Notes under the pieces: model-generated | What the model saw: only the letters and a program-made list of their open reading frames with translations | Told to the model about the DNA's origin: nothing | Databases searched by the model: none | Position numbers and translations under genes: made by a program | Assembly (NCBI GenBank): GCA_009926135.1 | Contig: RFPL01000001.1 | Span: 124,001-188,000, forward strand | Direction: 5' to 3' | Length of the DNA: 64,000 nt | From: Sphingomonadaceae bacterium | GTDB lineage: Bacteria; Pseudomonadota; Alphaproteobacteria; Sphingomonadales; Sphingomonadaceae | In this document: piece by piece, positions 50,867 to 60,051 of the stretch | Position numbering within the stretch: the first letter of the stretch is position 1 | How the letters are laid out: each line of letters starts with the position of its first letter

Positions 50867-51625
50867 GTGACCGTCCGCATCCGCGTCATTCCCTGTCTTG
50901 ATGTCGCCAACGGGCGCGTGGTCAAGGGCGTCAACTTCGTGGATCTCAAGGATGCCGGCGATCCGGTCGAGCAGGCGCGCGCCTATGACGCCGCGGGGGC
51001 GGACGAGCTGTGCTTCCTCGATATCAGCGCCAGCCACGAAGGGCGCGGGACGCTGCTCGACGTGGTGCGGCGCACCGCAGAAGTCTGCTTCATGCCGCTG
51101 ACCGTCGGCGGCGGAGTCCGTGCAGTCGAAGATGCCCGTGCCTTACTGCTGGCCGGGGCGGACAAGGTGGCGGTCAATTCTGCGGCCGTGAGCCGGCCCG
51201 AAGTGGTCGCCGAGATTGCCGAACGTTTCGGCAGCCAGTGCGTCGTCGCCTCGGTCGATGCGCGGCGGCAGGGCGATCGTTGGGAAATCTTCACTCACGG
51301 CGGGCGCAAGGCGACCGGGATCGATGCCGTCGCCCATGCGATCCGGCTCGCTGAACTGGGCGCCGGCGAGCTGCTGGTGACCTCGATGGACGGCGATGGC
51401 ACCCAGGCCGGGTATGACCTTGAACTAACCCGCACGATTGCCGATGCCGTTTCGGTGCCGGTGATCGCCAGCGGCGGGGTCGGGACTCTGGATCACCTGG
51501 TCGAGGGCGTTACCAAGGGCCACGCCAGCGCGGTCCTTGCCGCCTCGATCTTTCACTTCGGCAAGCACACCATTGCCGAAGCCCACGCGGCCCTGCGTGC
51601 GGCTGGCCTGCCGGCGCGCGGCTGA
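50867..51625 (+). CDS. hisF: Imidazole glycerol phosphate synthase, cyclase subunit
   Basis: Cyclase that makes IGP and AICAR from PRFAR with ammonia from HisH. The barrel signature is [19 protein letters not shown], with catalytic Asp11; the second acid is in [15 protein letters not shown], and [16 protein letters not shown] binds phosphate. It starts with GTG 50867, 4 bp behind hisA. 252 residues, normal length. Confidence 0.97.
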   Translation: MTVRIRVIPCLDVANGRVVKGVNFVDLKDAGDPVEQARAYDAAGADELCFLDISASHEGRGTLLDVVRRTAEVCFMPLTVGGGVRAVEDARALLLAGADKVAVNSAAVSRPEVVAEIAERFGSQCVVASVDARRQGDRWEIFTHGGRKATGIDAVAHAIRLAELGAGELLVTSMDGDGTQAGYDLELTRTIADAVSVPVIASGGVGTLDHLVEGVTKGHASAVLAASIFHFGKHTIAEAHAALRAAGLPARG

Positions 51626-51743
51626 GTGCAAGAGTCGGCTTGATTTACAAACACTTGAATCGCCAGCGCGCGGTTAACCATGGTCGCCTTCAACCTTTCG
51701 CGATTCCCGCACTAGTGGCACGCGCTTTGCGTAAACGATTGCG

Positions 51744-51938
51744 ATGTCGCAAATCACCTCCATCCGGCGGGCCTGGCCCCATGTGCTGATCGCCCTGCTG
51801 GCGCTGATGGCCGATGCACCGGCCTTCGCCAGCAATGGCATTTCGATCCCTGACCCGAGCGGACTGACGCTGCTGGCGTTGGGCGTGGCGGGGCTGATCA
51901 TTGGCCGCCAAAGCGGTCGCCGTCCGCCCAGGGACTGA
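51744..51938 (+). CDS. Mini-protein with signal peptide and PEP-CTERM-like tail
   Basis: A 64-residue protein lying inside the histidine cluster. Residues about 8-29 form a signal peptide (HVLIALLALMADAPAFA). After only about six residues (SNGISI) comes PDPSGLTLLALGVAGLIIGRQSGRR, which fits the PEP-CTERM sorting signal: a P-x-P motif, a hydrophobic helix and an Arg cluster. The mature part is thus almost nothing but the sorting signal. No exosortase gene is in the window. The Shine-Dalgarno is weak, and 118 bp of less GC-rich DNA with a TTAACCAT at 51674 precede it. It may be a decoy, a membrane micro-protein or a remnant. Confidence 0.6.
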   Translation: MSQITSIRRAWPHVLIALLALMADAPAFASNGISIPDPSGLTLLALGVAGLIIGRQSGRRPPRD

Positions 51939-51994
51939 CGCCGGCGCAAGCTACACGCTTGACCCCCGCCGCGCCGCGCCGCATTCGACTGGGG

Positions 51995-52318
51995 ATGACT
52001 ACGCCCGATACCCTCTCCCGCCTGGCCGCGACGATTGCCGCCCGCCGCAATGCCGATCCAGCGACCAGCTGGGTGGCCAAGCTGCACGCTCGCGGCCTGC
52101 CGGTGATTGCCCGCAAGCTGGGCGAGGAAGCGATCGAGACGATCACCGCCGCCCTCGCCGGCACGCATGAAGAGCTGGTGGGCGAGGCAGCCGACACGAT
52201 CTTCCACCTGCTGGTCCTGCTTGATGCCAAGGGCGTCACGCTGGACGAGGTCCTCGCCGAACTTGATCGCCGCGAAGGAACCAGCGGAATCGCCGAAAAA
52301 GCCAGCCGGAGCGAATAA
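51995..52318 (+). CDS. hisE: Phosphoribosyl-ATP pyrophosphatase
   Basis: Hydrolyses phosphoribosyl-ATP to phosphoribosyl-AMP in the second step of histidine synthesis. The MazG-like helical fold shows SWVAKLHARG, ARKLGEEAIETITAAL, and ELVGEAADTIFHLLVLLDAKGVTLDEVLAELDRR in pieces, with the Glu and Asp metal ligands. ATG 51995 behind GGGG gives 107 residues; a TTG 12 codons upstream is less likely. The stop overlaps the HIT gene ATG (TAATG). Confidence 0.95.
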   Translation: MTTPDTLSRLAATIAARRNADPATSWVAKLHARGLPVIARKLGEEAIETITAALAGTHEELVGEAADTIFHLLVLLDAKGVTLDEVLAELDRREGTSGIAEKASRSE

Positions 52319-52701
52319 TGCCGATCGATCCCAGCCTGCCCTATGACGACCAGAACATTTTCGCGAAGATCCTGCGGGGCGAGATCCCGAACCGCACGGT
52401 CTTCGAGGACGAGTGGGTCCTGGCCTTCCACGACATCAATCCGCAGGCGCCGACGCATGTGCTCGTGATCCCCAAGGGGGCCTATGTCAGCTGGGACGAT
52501 TTTTCGGCTAAAGCCGCGGCCGAGGAAATCGCTGGTTTCGTTCGCGGGGTCGGCCATGTCGCGCGCAGTCTCGGGCTGGTCGAGCCGGGTTATCGCCTGC
52601 TCGCCAATGTTGGCCAGCATGGCCACCAGGAAGTGCCGCATCTTCACGTCCACCTGTTCGGCGGCAAGCCACTCGGCCCGATGCTGGCGCGGTTCGACTG
52701 A
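52318..52701 (+). CDS. HIT-family protein (HinT-like)
   Basis: A 127-residue histidine-triad nucleotide-binding protein. The triad HLHVHLFGG is preceded by NVGQHGHQEVPHLHVH, and the N-terminal part has IFAKILRGEIPNRTVFEDEWVLAFHDINPQAPTH in pieces. HinT-type enzymes hydrolyse AMP or GMP phosphoramidates. Its placement directly behind hisE (one-base overlap) is common in alphaproteobacteria. Confidence 0.94.
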   Translation: MPIDPSLPYDDQNIFAKILRGEIPNRTVFEDEWVLAFHDINPQAPTHVLVIPKGAYVSWDDFSAKAAAEEIAGFVRGVGHVARSLGLVEPGYRLLANVGQHGHQEVPHLHVHLFGGKPLGPMLARFD

Positions 52702-52745
52702 ACGCGCTCTTGCCCTGCGAGTCGCGCCCCGGCTAAGGCTCGCAC

Positions 52746-53201
52746 ATGGCGACGTTCCCTCCTGCCCCCTCCGGCCTGGTCGACGGCAAGGTGCACCGCT
52801 TTGCCGTGCGCGCCTATTTCGAGGATACCGACCTCTCGGGCGTGGTCTATCACGCCAATTACCTGCGCTGGTTCGAACGGGCCCGCTCGGACTTCGTTCG
52901 CCTGCTGGGGATTGACCAGCGCGCGGTCAACGAGGCCGGCGAAGGCGCTTTTGCCGTGACCGAGCTGACTATCCGTTATGCCGCCCCGGCGCGGCTGGAC
53001 GATGCCGTAAGAATAGAGACCACCTGCGAGGAACTGGGTGCCGCGTCCTGCCGAATGCACCAGGTGGCCCGGCACGAGGACGGCCGCCTGCTGTCCGAAG
53101 CGCGACTGCGGATCGGTTTCGTTTCCCCCGAAGGCCGTCCGCGGCGGATGCCCGCCGCCTGGCGCGATGCCTTTGCCACAATCATGCCCGAAGGATCCTG
53201 A
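52746..53201 (+). CDS. ybgC: Tol-Pal-associated acyl-CoA thioesterase
   Basis: A 151-residue 4-hydroxybenzoyl-CoA-thioesterase-type hot-dog enzyme. The catalytic motif is YFEDTDLSGVVYHANYLRWFERARSDF in pieces, with the Asp in DTD. YbgC genes regularly open tol-pal operons, and this one overlaps tolQ by one base (TGATG). It may act on phospholipid or acyl-ACP precursors at the division site. Confidence 0.94.
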   Translation: MATFPPAPSGLVDGKVHRFAVRAYFEDTDLSGVVYHANYLRWFERARSDFVRLLGIDQRAVNEAGEGAFAVTELTIRYAAPARLDDAVRIETTCEELGAASCRMHQVARHEDGRLLSEARLRIGFVSPEGRPRRMPAAWRDAFATIMPEGS

Positions 53202-53904
53202 TGAGCACTCTTGCCCTCTTGGCCACTGCCCCCACCCGCCTTGACCCGGTCAAGCTGTTCTTCGATGCCGATATTGTCGTCCAGGCGGTGATGGCCGGCC
53301 TGATCATTGCCTCGGTCTGGGTCTGGGCGATCATCATCTCGTTCTCGCTGCGCATGGCGGGCATCAGCAAGCGCACCGAAGCCTATGAGCGCGATTTCTG
53401 GAAGGCCGCCGATATCGATGCCTTCCAGGCCGAACGCGGTGCCAAGGAAGCCGGCGAGATTCCCTCGGCCCGCGTGGTCTCGGCAGGGCTGGGCGAATGG
53501 CGCCGGTCGACCGCTGCCAAGGTGATCGACCGCGATGGCACCCGCCAACGCCTGGCCGGCGTGATGGACAGCGCCGTGGCGCAAGAGGCGGACCGGCTGG
53601 CCGAACGGCTCAACTTCCTGGCCACGGTCGGCTCGGTCGCGCCCTTCGTGGGGCTGTTCGGCACCGTCTGGGGGATCATGAACTCGTTCTTCCAGATCGG
53701 CTCGCAGCAGAATTCCTCGCTGGCGGTAGTGGCTCCCGGCATTTCCGAAGCGCTGTTCGCTACGGCCATCGGGCTATTCGCGGCGATCCCGGCGGTCATC
53801 GCCTACAACCGCTTCTCGCACCGCGTGAACCAGCTGGAGGCGCGGATGCAGCGCTTTTCCGACCGGTTCCACGCCAGCCTCAGCCGCGAACTGGACGACG
53901 CCTG

Positions 53905-53905
<1 letters not shown>
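53201..53905 (+). CDS. tolQ: TolQ proton-channel subunit
   Basis: A 234-residue inner-membrane protein of the MotA/TolQ/ExbB family with three membrane segments (about 25-50, 140-165, 180-200). The conserved stretch [25 protein letters not shown] and [26 protein letters not shown] carries the pore-lining Thr residues. With TolR it harvests proton-motive force to move TolA. It overlaps tolR by one base. Confidence 0.96.
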
Positions 53906-54390
<485 letters not shown>

Positions 54391-54394
54391 GCCG

Positions 54395-55201
54395 ATGGCC
54401 GTGATCGATCTCCGCCGTGATGAAGGACTGGCGCTGCTGGCCGCGTTGGCGATCCATGCCGGGCTGGTGGTCGTGCTGACGATGCGGCCGACGCCCATTC
54501 CCCTGCCGCCGCCTGAGCGCATGACAGTGACACTCAGCGAGGACGTCGGCCTGACCTCGACCTCGCCCTCCACTGCTCCCGCCGCCGCTGAAGAGGCGCC
54601 GGAGCTGGGCCAGCAGGCCAGCCCGCCGCCACCCGCGCCAGTCGACCAGCCCGAGCCGTTGCCGCGCGCGACCCTGGCCCCTCCGCCCAAGCCTGCGCCG
54701 CTGGCGAAGACGACCTCGGCCAAGGCTGCCCCGGCGAAGACGGCAGCTCCCGCTCCCAAAGTGCCGCCGGTCAAGACCCAGACCAAGCCCGGCGCGAGCC
54801 GGATCGGCGACGATTTCCTGAAAGGCAGCCCTGGCGGCACGGCCAAGGCTGCAGCGGGACCGCCGCCCGCCGCGACAATCGGCCCGGCGGTGCGTTCCGC
54901 GCTGGCGGGCGCCATCTCGCGCCAGTTGAAGCCAAAGTGGGTGGCACCGCAGGGAGCCGAGGCCGAGCTGCTGGTGACCATCCTGACTTGGGACCTCAAC
55001 CCCGATGGCTCGCTGGCCGGGAGCCCGCGTGTGGTCCGGCAAGAGGGGATTACCGATGCCAACCGCGCCCAGGCCGCGCGCCACGCCGAGCAGGCGATCC
55101 GCGCCGTGCGTCTGGCTGCGCCCTTCAACCTGCCGGATGAGTTTTATCCGGCCTGGAAGCGCGTAACTGCCTTCCGCTTCGACAGGAAGCTTTCGCAATG
55201 A
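54395..55201 (+). CDS. tolA: TolA-like cell-envelope protein
   Basis: A 268-residue TonB/TolA-type protein. ATG 54395 gives a short cytosolic start, one membrane segment (GLALLAALAIHAGLVVVLTM), then a Pro/Ala/Lys-rich linker at about 40-150 that would span the periplasm, and a C-terminal domain (about 175-268: GPAVRSALAGAISRQLKPKW... DGSLAGSPRV... AIRAVRLAAPFNLPDEFYPAWKRVTAFRFD). It links the TolQR motor to TolB and Pal. The linker is Pro-rich rather than the long helix of enterobacterial TolA. Confidence 0.9.
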   Translation: MAVIDLRRDEGLALLAALAIHAGLVVVLTMRPTPIPLPPPERMTVTLSEDVGLTSTSPSTAPAAAEEAPELGQQASPPPPAPVDQPEPLPRATLAPPPKPAPLAKTTSAKAAPAKTAAPAPKVPPVKTQTKPGASRIGDDFLKGSPGGTAKAAAGPPPAATIGPAVRSALAGAISRQLKPKWVAPQGAEAELLVTILTWDLNPDGSLAGSPRVVRQEGITDANRAQAARHAEQAIRAVRLAAPFNLPDEFYPAWKRVTAFRFDRKLSQ

Positions 55202-56571
55202 TCCGTCCTTCGATTGCCGCTTTTGCCCTGCTGCTCGGCACGCCGCTGCTGGCGCAGCAGGCACCGCCGACACTTCCGCCGAGCCAGGCGGCCCCGGCCG
55301 ACGAGGGTCTGTCCGGTTCTGTCTCCGACGAGAGCGACTGGCAGGACCTGGGCATTGCGATCCCCGCCTTTGCCACAAACGCCGACGTGCCGACCGCGAC
55401 CAGCGCCGGCTCGACCGGGGCGCTGGGCACTGCGCTGGCCCAGGTGATCACCGCCAACCTTCGCAACAATGGCCTGTTCAAGCCGGTCGGACCGGACAGC
55501 CTGCCGCGCCCCGCCTTCGATCAGATCCGCGCGCCCGCCTTCGAGACCTGGTCTGGCCGCAGCGCCGAAATGCTGGTCCAGGGCTTCGTTCGTCCGGGTG
55601 ATGGCGACCAGCTGCTGGTCGGCTGCTACCTTTATGACGTCGCGTTGAAGCAGCAGCTGGCCAGCGCCGCCTGGCAGGTGGCCCCCGGCGACTGGCGCCG
55701 CGCGGCACACAAGTGCTCCGACATGGTCTATGCGCGCCTTTCGGGCGAAAGCCCGTTCTTCGACAGCCGGATCGCCTATATCGCGGAGACCGGCCCCAAG
55801 GACCGGCGGATGAAGCGGCTGGCGATCATGGATTCGGATGGGGCCAACCACCGCTATCTGACTACCGGGCAGACGATCGCGCTGACCCCGCGCTATTCGC
55901 CCGATTACAAGTCGATCCTCTACCTAAGTTACTTCAACGGCCAGCCCCGGATCTACATCTACGATCTCGAGCGCAACAGCCAGCGGCTGCTGCTGCAGAG
56001 CCAGAACCCGCTTTTCGCGCCGCGCTGGTCGCCTGATGGCAAGTGGGTGCTCTATTCGATGGCGATCGCCGGCAATACCGACATCTACAAGATGCCGGCC
56101 AGCGGCGGAGCGGCTGTGCGGCTGACCGATACGCCGGGGATCGACATCGGCGGCTCGTTCTCGCCCGATGGCAGCCGGATCGTATTTGAAAGCGATCGTT
56201 CGGGCAGCCAGCAGATCTATGTGATGAACGCGGACGGTTCGGCCCAGAAGCGGATCAGCTTCATCGGCGGCCGCGCCGCGACTCCCGAATGGAGCCCGCG
56301 CGGCGATCAGATTGCCTTCACGCACATCACCGGCAACTTTCGCATCGGCGTGATGGATCCCGCCGGGCAGGGGATGCGCTACCTGACCGATTCCTGGCAG
56401 GACGAGGCGCCGACCTGGGCTCCCAACGGCCGGATCATCCAGTTCTTCCGCACCGCACGCGGCAGCGGCAAGGCCTCGCTTTGGCAAGTCGACCTGACCG
56501 GCCGCAACGAACGCCGCCTGGTCACCCCGGTCGATGGCTCTGATCCCGCCTGGGGACCGCTTCGTCCCTGA
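55198..56571 (+). CDS. tolB: Tol-Pal system protein TolB
   Basis: A 457-residue periplasmic protein with signal peptide SIAAFALLLGTPLLA. The N-terminal domain (about 45-190) precedes a six-bladed propeller with repeats such as FAPRWSPDGKWVLYSMAI, GGSFSPDGSRIVFESDRSG, TPEWSPRGDQIAFTHITG and APTWAPNGRIIQFF. It cycles between Pal and TolA during outer-membrane constriction. Its ATG overlaps the tolA stop (ATGA). Confidence 0.96.
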   Translation: MIRPSIAAFALLLGTPLLAQQAPPTLPPSQAAPADEGLSGSVSDESDWQDLGIAIPAFATNADVPTATSAGSTGALGTALAQVITANLRNNGLFKPVGPDSLPRPAFDQIRAPAFETWSGRSAEMLVQGFVRPGDGDQLLVGCYLYDVALKQQLASAAWQVAPGDWRRAAHKCSDMVYARLSGESPFFDSRIAYIAETGPKDRRMKRLAIMDSDGANHRYLTTGQTIALTPRYSPDYKSILYLSYFNGQPRIYIYDLERNSQRLLLQSQNPLFAPRWSPDGKWVLYSMAIAGNTDIYKMPASGGAAVRLTDTPGIDIGGSFSPDGSRIVFESDRSGSQQIYVMNADGSAQKRISFIGGRAATPEWSPRGDQIAFTHITGNFRIGVMDPAGQGMRYLTDSWQDEAPTWAPNGRIIQFFRTARGSGKASLWQVDLTGRNERRLVTPVDGSDPAWGPLRP

Positions 56572-56642
56572 TGGGAGCCAGACCAGCATTGACTCGGTTA
56601 CTATCGCACCGTCACAACTGCCGATTACCAAAGGAGAGTTCC

Positions 56643-57158
56643 ATGGCTCATGCCCGCCTGACCCTCACTGCCGCGATCGCGGCCTCGCTTGCCTTGAGCG
56701 CTTGTGCCTCGAAAGCGCCCAAGCAGCTGCCGCCTGATCCGGGTGCAGCGGTTTCAACCGGCTCTTCGCAGGGCGATACCTCGGCCCCCGCGCCGGGCAG
56801 CCAAGCCGATTTTGTCGCCCAGATGATGGGCCAGGACACGATTTACTTCGATACCGACAAGTTCAACGTCGATGGCGCCGATCAGGCCGCGCTTCAGGCG
56901 CAGGCAGCCTGGTTGCAGAAATATCCAGCCAAGCGCGCCTCGGTTGAAGGCCATGCGGATGAACGCGGCACCCGCGAATACAACCTCGCGCTGGGCGAAC
57001 GCCGCGCCAATGCGGCCAAGAACTACCTCGTCTCGCTGGGCGTTGATGCTGGCCGGTTGACGACGGTAAGTTATGGCAAGGAGCGGCCCGTGGCGCTGGG
57101 CTCCGACGAGGAAAGCTGGGCCAAGAACCGCCGGGCCGTGACAATCACGATTGACTGA
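56643..57158 (+). CDS. pal: Peptidoglycan-associated lipoprotein Pal
   Basis: A 171-residue outer-membrane lipoprotein. ATG 56643 follows AAAGGAGAG. The lipobox is LSAC (TLTAAIAASLALSAC). The OmpA-like domain (about 65-171) has IYFDTDKFNVDG, VEGHADERGTREYNLALGERRA (peptidoglycan-binding Asp and Arg), VSYGKERPV and NRRAVTITI. The 71-bp gap after tolB contains no gene; a CpoB/YbgF gene, common behind pal, is absent here. Confidence 0.96.
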   Translation: MAHARLTLTAAIAASLALSACASKAPKQLPPDPGAAVSTGSSQGDTSAPAPGSQADFVAQMMGQDTIYFDTDKFNVDGADQAALQAQAAWLQKYPAKRASVEGHADERGTREYNLALGERRANAAKNYLVSLGVDAGRLTTVSYGKERPVALGSDEESWAKNRRAVTITID

Positions 57159-57193
57159 GGCCAGCGACTGAAGGTGGCTGGATCCGGCGCTGC

Positions 57194-57373
57194 CTATAGC
57201 AGCGTCGGCAACAGCTGGCCCAAGTCCGGCAGGACCGATGTGTCCGCCTGAACTGACCAGCGCGGGCCTTGATCCACCAGTCCGCCGCCCGGTGCCGGGT
57301 TCCCCAGCAGGACAAACGCCGCCATCGCCAGGACGGAGGCGGCAATCGACAGGGCCAGTTGCTTGCTCATCAT
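57194..57373 (-). CDS. Small exported or membrane protein
   Basis: A 59-residue protein. ATG 57373 has CCGGAG seven bases upstream. The N-terminus KQLALSIAASVLAMAAFVLLG is a signal peptide or anchor; the remaining 35 residues (PAPGGGLVDQGPRWSVQADTSVLPDLGQLLPTLL) contain no recognised motif. It lies alone between pal (convergent) and the J-domain gene (divergent). The family is not recognised. Confidence 0.6.
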   Translation of the reverse strand: MMSKQLALSIAASVLAMAAFVLLGNPAPGGGLVDQGPRWSVQADTSVLPDLGQLLPTLL

Positions 57374-57517
57374 GGTGAAACTCCGGCGGAATTCGCGGAC
57401 GGCATCTGGGCCCGGCGATGCTGCATTGCAATACGGACTTTTGCCCGCCATTCCTGAATCTTCCATGTATGGCGCTTTCGCTTGCGCGGACTCGGCGCCG
57501 GGGCCTATCGCCGCCCG

Positions 57518-58051
57518 ATGAGCAAGGCGCGCAGATCAGATAGCTGGGGCTTTCCGCGCTGGGGCGGATACGGCGGCGCGCGCGATGCGGTGCAGGTGCG
57601 GCTATGTGACCGGGTGGGTTGCAGCGAACCCGGCAATTGCCCGGCGCCAAAATCGCCCAACAACCCTGATCGCTGGATGTTCTGCCAAGCCCATGCGGCG
57701 GAATACAATCGCGGCTGGGACTATTTCGCCGGGCTGACCGCCGAGGAAGCCGCTGAGCGCGAAGCTGCCGAGCGCCAGACCCACGAAGGCTTCAAGGAAT
57801 CGGCGCACTATGGCTGGGCCGGCTCGGGCGACGGGACCCGCACGCGCGATGAACTGCGCGCGCTGGACCTGCTCGAACTTGATCCCGATGCCGATTTCGA
57901 GGCGATCAAGAAGAGCTACCGGACCAAGGCCAAGCTGGTTCACCCGGACCTTCGCCCCGGCGACGAAGATGCCGCGAAGGCCTTCCAGGCGTTGCAGCTG
58001 GCCTACGAAGTGCTGCGCCAGGCCGAAGAACGGCGCGAATGGAAGGGTTGA
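57518..58051 (+). CDS. J-domain protein with an N-terminal cysteine region
   Basis: A 177-residue DnaK co-chaperone. The C-terminal J domain (about 115-175) has ALDLLELDPDADFEAIKKSYRTKAKLVHPD in pieces with the essential HPD, and AFQALQLAYEVLRQ. The N-terminal part carries RLCDRVGCSEPGNCPAPKSP and WMFCQAHAAEYNRGWDYFAGL, with four Cys and a His that could bind zinc. This domain pairing is typical of alphaproteobacterial J proteins of unknown client. Confidence 0.9.
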   Translation: MSKARRSDSWGFPRWGGYGGARDAVQVRLCDRVGCSEPGNCPAPKSPNNPDRWMFCQAHAAEYNRGWDYFAGLTAEEAAEREAAERQTHEGFKESAHYGWAGSGDGTRTRDELRALDLLELDPDADFEAIKKSYRTKAKLVHPDLRPGDEDAAKAFQALQLAYEVLRQAEERREWKG

Positions 58052-58528
58052 TCAGCGCGGTTTGAAGCGCTTGATCGAGGCCGAGAACGAGAGGACGTTG
58101 CGGCCCGCGTCATCGATGATCCCGCGTACGAAGACCACGCTGCCGCCCGCCCGGACCACCTCGCCGCGCGCAGTCAGCATCCGTCCGGTTTCAGCCGCAC
58201 CGACGAAATCGCAGTTCATGTTCATCGTCACGCCGTGGACCGAAGTGTCCATGCCGCCCGCAATCATGAACAGGGCATAGTCGGCAAAGGTCATCAGCGC
58301 CCCGCCGTGGATATTGCCGCCACCATTGCGGTTCTTCGCTTCGGGGATGAAGCCGCAAAGCACGGAATCACCATCGGGCTTGCAGTAGAACGGCCCGGCA
58401 TGCTCCTCGAAATGATCAACCGGTTCCCAGTGATACCAGCCAGCCCAGTGGCCTTCGGTGATAAGGGCCAGGCCGGCGCGGCGCGGGGTTTCGTCCTGCT
58501 GCAGCTTGTCGTGGGGGTGTTCGGTCAT
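58052..58528 (-). CDS. PaaI-family thioesterase
   Basis: A 158-residue hot-dog thioesterase. The active-site loop NGGGNIHGGALMTFADYALFMIA contains the conserved HGG and catalytic Asp; TVNMNCDFVGAAETGRMLTARGEVVRAGGSVVFVRG in pieces matches the family core. It would hydrolyse acyl-CoA. It lies directly next to the convergent J-domain gene (no gap) and 57 bp behind the cystathionine gamma-synthase-family gene. Confidence 0.9.
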   Translation of the reverse strand: MTEHPHDKLQQDETPRRAGLALITEGHWAGWYHWEPVDHFEEHAGPFYCKPDGDSVLCGFIPEAKNRNGGGNIHGGALMTFADYALFMIAGGMDTSVHGVTMNMNCDFVGAAETGRMLTARGEVVRAGGSVVFVRGIIDDAGRNVLSFSASIKRFKPR

Positions 58529-58585
58529 GGCTTCAGCCTCAAGCAGAACCAGCGCCGGCTATCAAGCTTTCCTGCGGGCGGCGGG

Positions 58586-59872
58586 TCAGACTGCCGCCAG
58601 CGCCTGTTCGAAATCGGCGATCAGATCGTCCGCCGCCTCGATTCCGATGGAGATCCGCACCAGGTTGTCGGTGATGCCAAGCGCGGCCTTGCGCTCATCG
58701 GGCACGGACAGGTGCGTCATGCTGGCGGGATGGCTGGCCAGCGTTTCCGTCCCGCCCAGGCTGACTGCCAGCTTGGCAATCCGCAGCGCATCGAGGAAGC
58801 GGAAGCACTCTGCCTCGCCGCCTTTCAGCAGCAGCGAGAACGTGCTCCCGGCGCCGGTGCAGTGGCGCTGATAGATGTCTTGCTGACGCGGATCGTCGAT
58901 CATGCCAAGGTAGCCCAGCCCTGCAACCTTGGGATGATCCTTGAGCCAGGCGCAGACCTTGGCGGCGTTCTCACCGGCGCGGGTCATGCGGAGTTCGACT
59001 GTTTCAAGGCTGCGCAGCAGCATCCACGCGGTATTGGGATCGGCGATCCCGCCCATGGTGTTGCGCAGCATGCGGATCGGGGTGAGCCACTTCTTCGCGC
59101 CCGAGACCGAACCGGCCACGAGGTCTGAATGGCCGCCGACATACTTGGTCAGCGAATAGATCACCAGGTCCGCGCCCTGATCGATCGGGCGGGCCCATAG
59201 CGGCCCCAAGAAGGTATTGTCGATCGCAATGGGGCATTCCGCGCCCAGCACGGCGTTGCGCGCATCGCGCACGGCTTCCACATCGACCAGGGCGTTGGTC
59301 GGGTTGGCGGGGCTTTCAAGGTAGATCATCGCCACCTTGCCGCCCTGGCGCGCGGCCAGGGCCTTGGCGTCTTCCAGTACAGCCTCGATCTCGGCGCGGG
59401 TCGCCCCGGCGGGGAAGTCACGATAGGTCACGCCAAACCGGCTCATGTGCTTGGCAACGAAGCCCTCGCTGGCGGCATAAAGCGGGCCGGAATGGACGAT
59501 CACGTCGCCAGCATTGCACAGCGCCAGCATCAGCACGGTGATTGCGGTCATCCCGCTGGAAAAGCACAGCGCCTCCTCCGCGCCGTCCCACAGCGCCAGG
59601 CGGCCTTCCAGGATCTGCTGGTTGGGGCCATTGAAGCGTGAATAGACCAGGCCATCGGTGCCGCCGGGAACCTTGCCGGTGATCCCCTCGAAGAAGCGCT
59701 TGCCGTCGGCGGCGCTGGGGAAGGCAAAGGTACTGGTCAGGAAGATCGGGGCTTTGAGGCTCCCTTCGGACAGCACCGGATCATAACCGTGGCTCATCAT
59801 GAGCGTGGCGGGCGAGAGTTCGTGATTGCCGAGATGGGTAATCGCGGCTTTGGGTTTGCGAGTGTCTGCCAT
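58586..59872 (-). CDS. Cystathionine gamma-synthase-family PLP enzyme
   Basis: A 428-residue fold-type I PLP enzyme of the Cys/Met metabolism family. The Schiff-base Lys is in YSLTKYVGGHSDLVAG; other motifs are YSRFNGPNQQILEGRLALWDGAEEALCFSSGM in pieces, GPLYAASEG, YLESPANPTN and AIDNTFLGP. It belongs to the group annotated as cystathionine gamma-synthase family, which includes synthases, beta-lyases and methionine gamma-lyases; the exact reaction cannot be assigned. A 180-bp GC-rich leader with several hairpins precedes it. Confidence 0.88.
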   Translation of the reverse strand: MADTRKPKAAITHLGNHELSPATLMMSHGYDPVLSEGSLKAPIFLTSTFAFPSAADGKRFFEGITGKVPGGTDGLVYSRFNGPNQQILEGRLALWDGAEEALCFSSGMTAITVLMLALCNAGDVIVHSGPLYAASEGFVAKHMSRFGVTYRDFPAGATRAEIEAVLEDAKALAARQGGKVAMIYLESPANPTNALVDVEAVRDARNAVLGAECPIAIDNTFLGPLWARPIDQGADLVIYSLTKYVGGHSDLVAGSVSGAKKWLTPIRMLRNTMGGIADPNTAWMLLRSLETVELRMTRAGENAAKVCAWLKDHPKVAGLGYLGMIDDPRQQDIYQRHCTGAGSTFSLLLKGGEAECFRFLDALRIAKLAVSLGGTETLASHPASMTHLSVPDERKAALGITDNLVRISIGIEAADDLIADFEQALAAV

Positions 59873-60051
59873 GGCTGGCGTCCTTCCTGTTGCGGCCTTT
59901 GCAAGAAGGCGCGGTCGCTCCCAGGAAGGCGGGAGCTGGATGAGCGCCGGGGGCCCTGGCGCCCCTAACCTCCGCAGGTGCGCATCTCCGTCCGGTGCCG
60001 TGCTGGCGGCAACCTAACGGCGGGCAAAACTGATTTCAACTGCAACCGGAA
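59873..60051 (-). other. Structured GC-rich leader or intergenic region
   Basis: The 179 bp before the cystathionine gamma-synthase-family gene hold several possible hairpins: GCGCC...GGCGC and GCTCCC...GGGAGC among others, with AACAGGAAGGACG as ribosome-binding site. I compared it by eye with SAM-I, SAM-II and SAH riboswitch patterns and found no convincing match. It may be an uncharacterised cis-regulatory leader or only a terminator-promoter region. Confidence 0.3.

Noticed and set aside
59873..60051. SAM or SAH riboswitch before the cystathionine gamma-synthase-family gene
   Set aside because: The conserved core sequences of SAM-I, SAM-II and SAH classes could not be found by eye; kept only as an unassigned leader.
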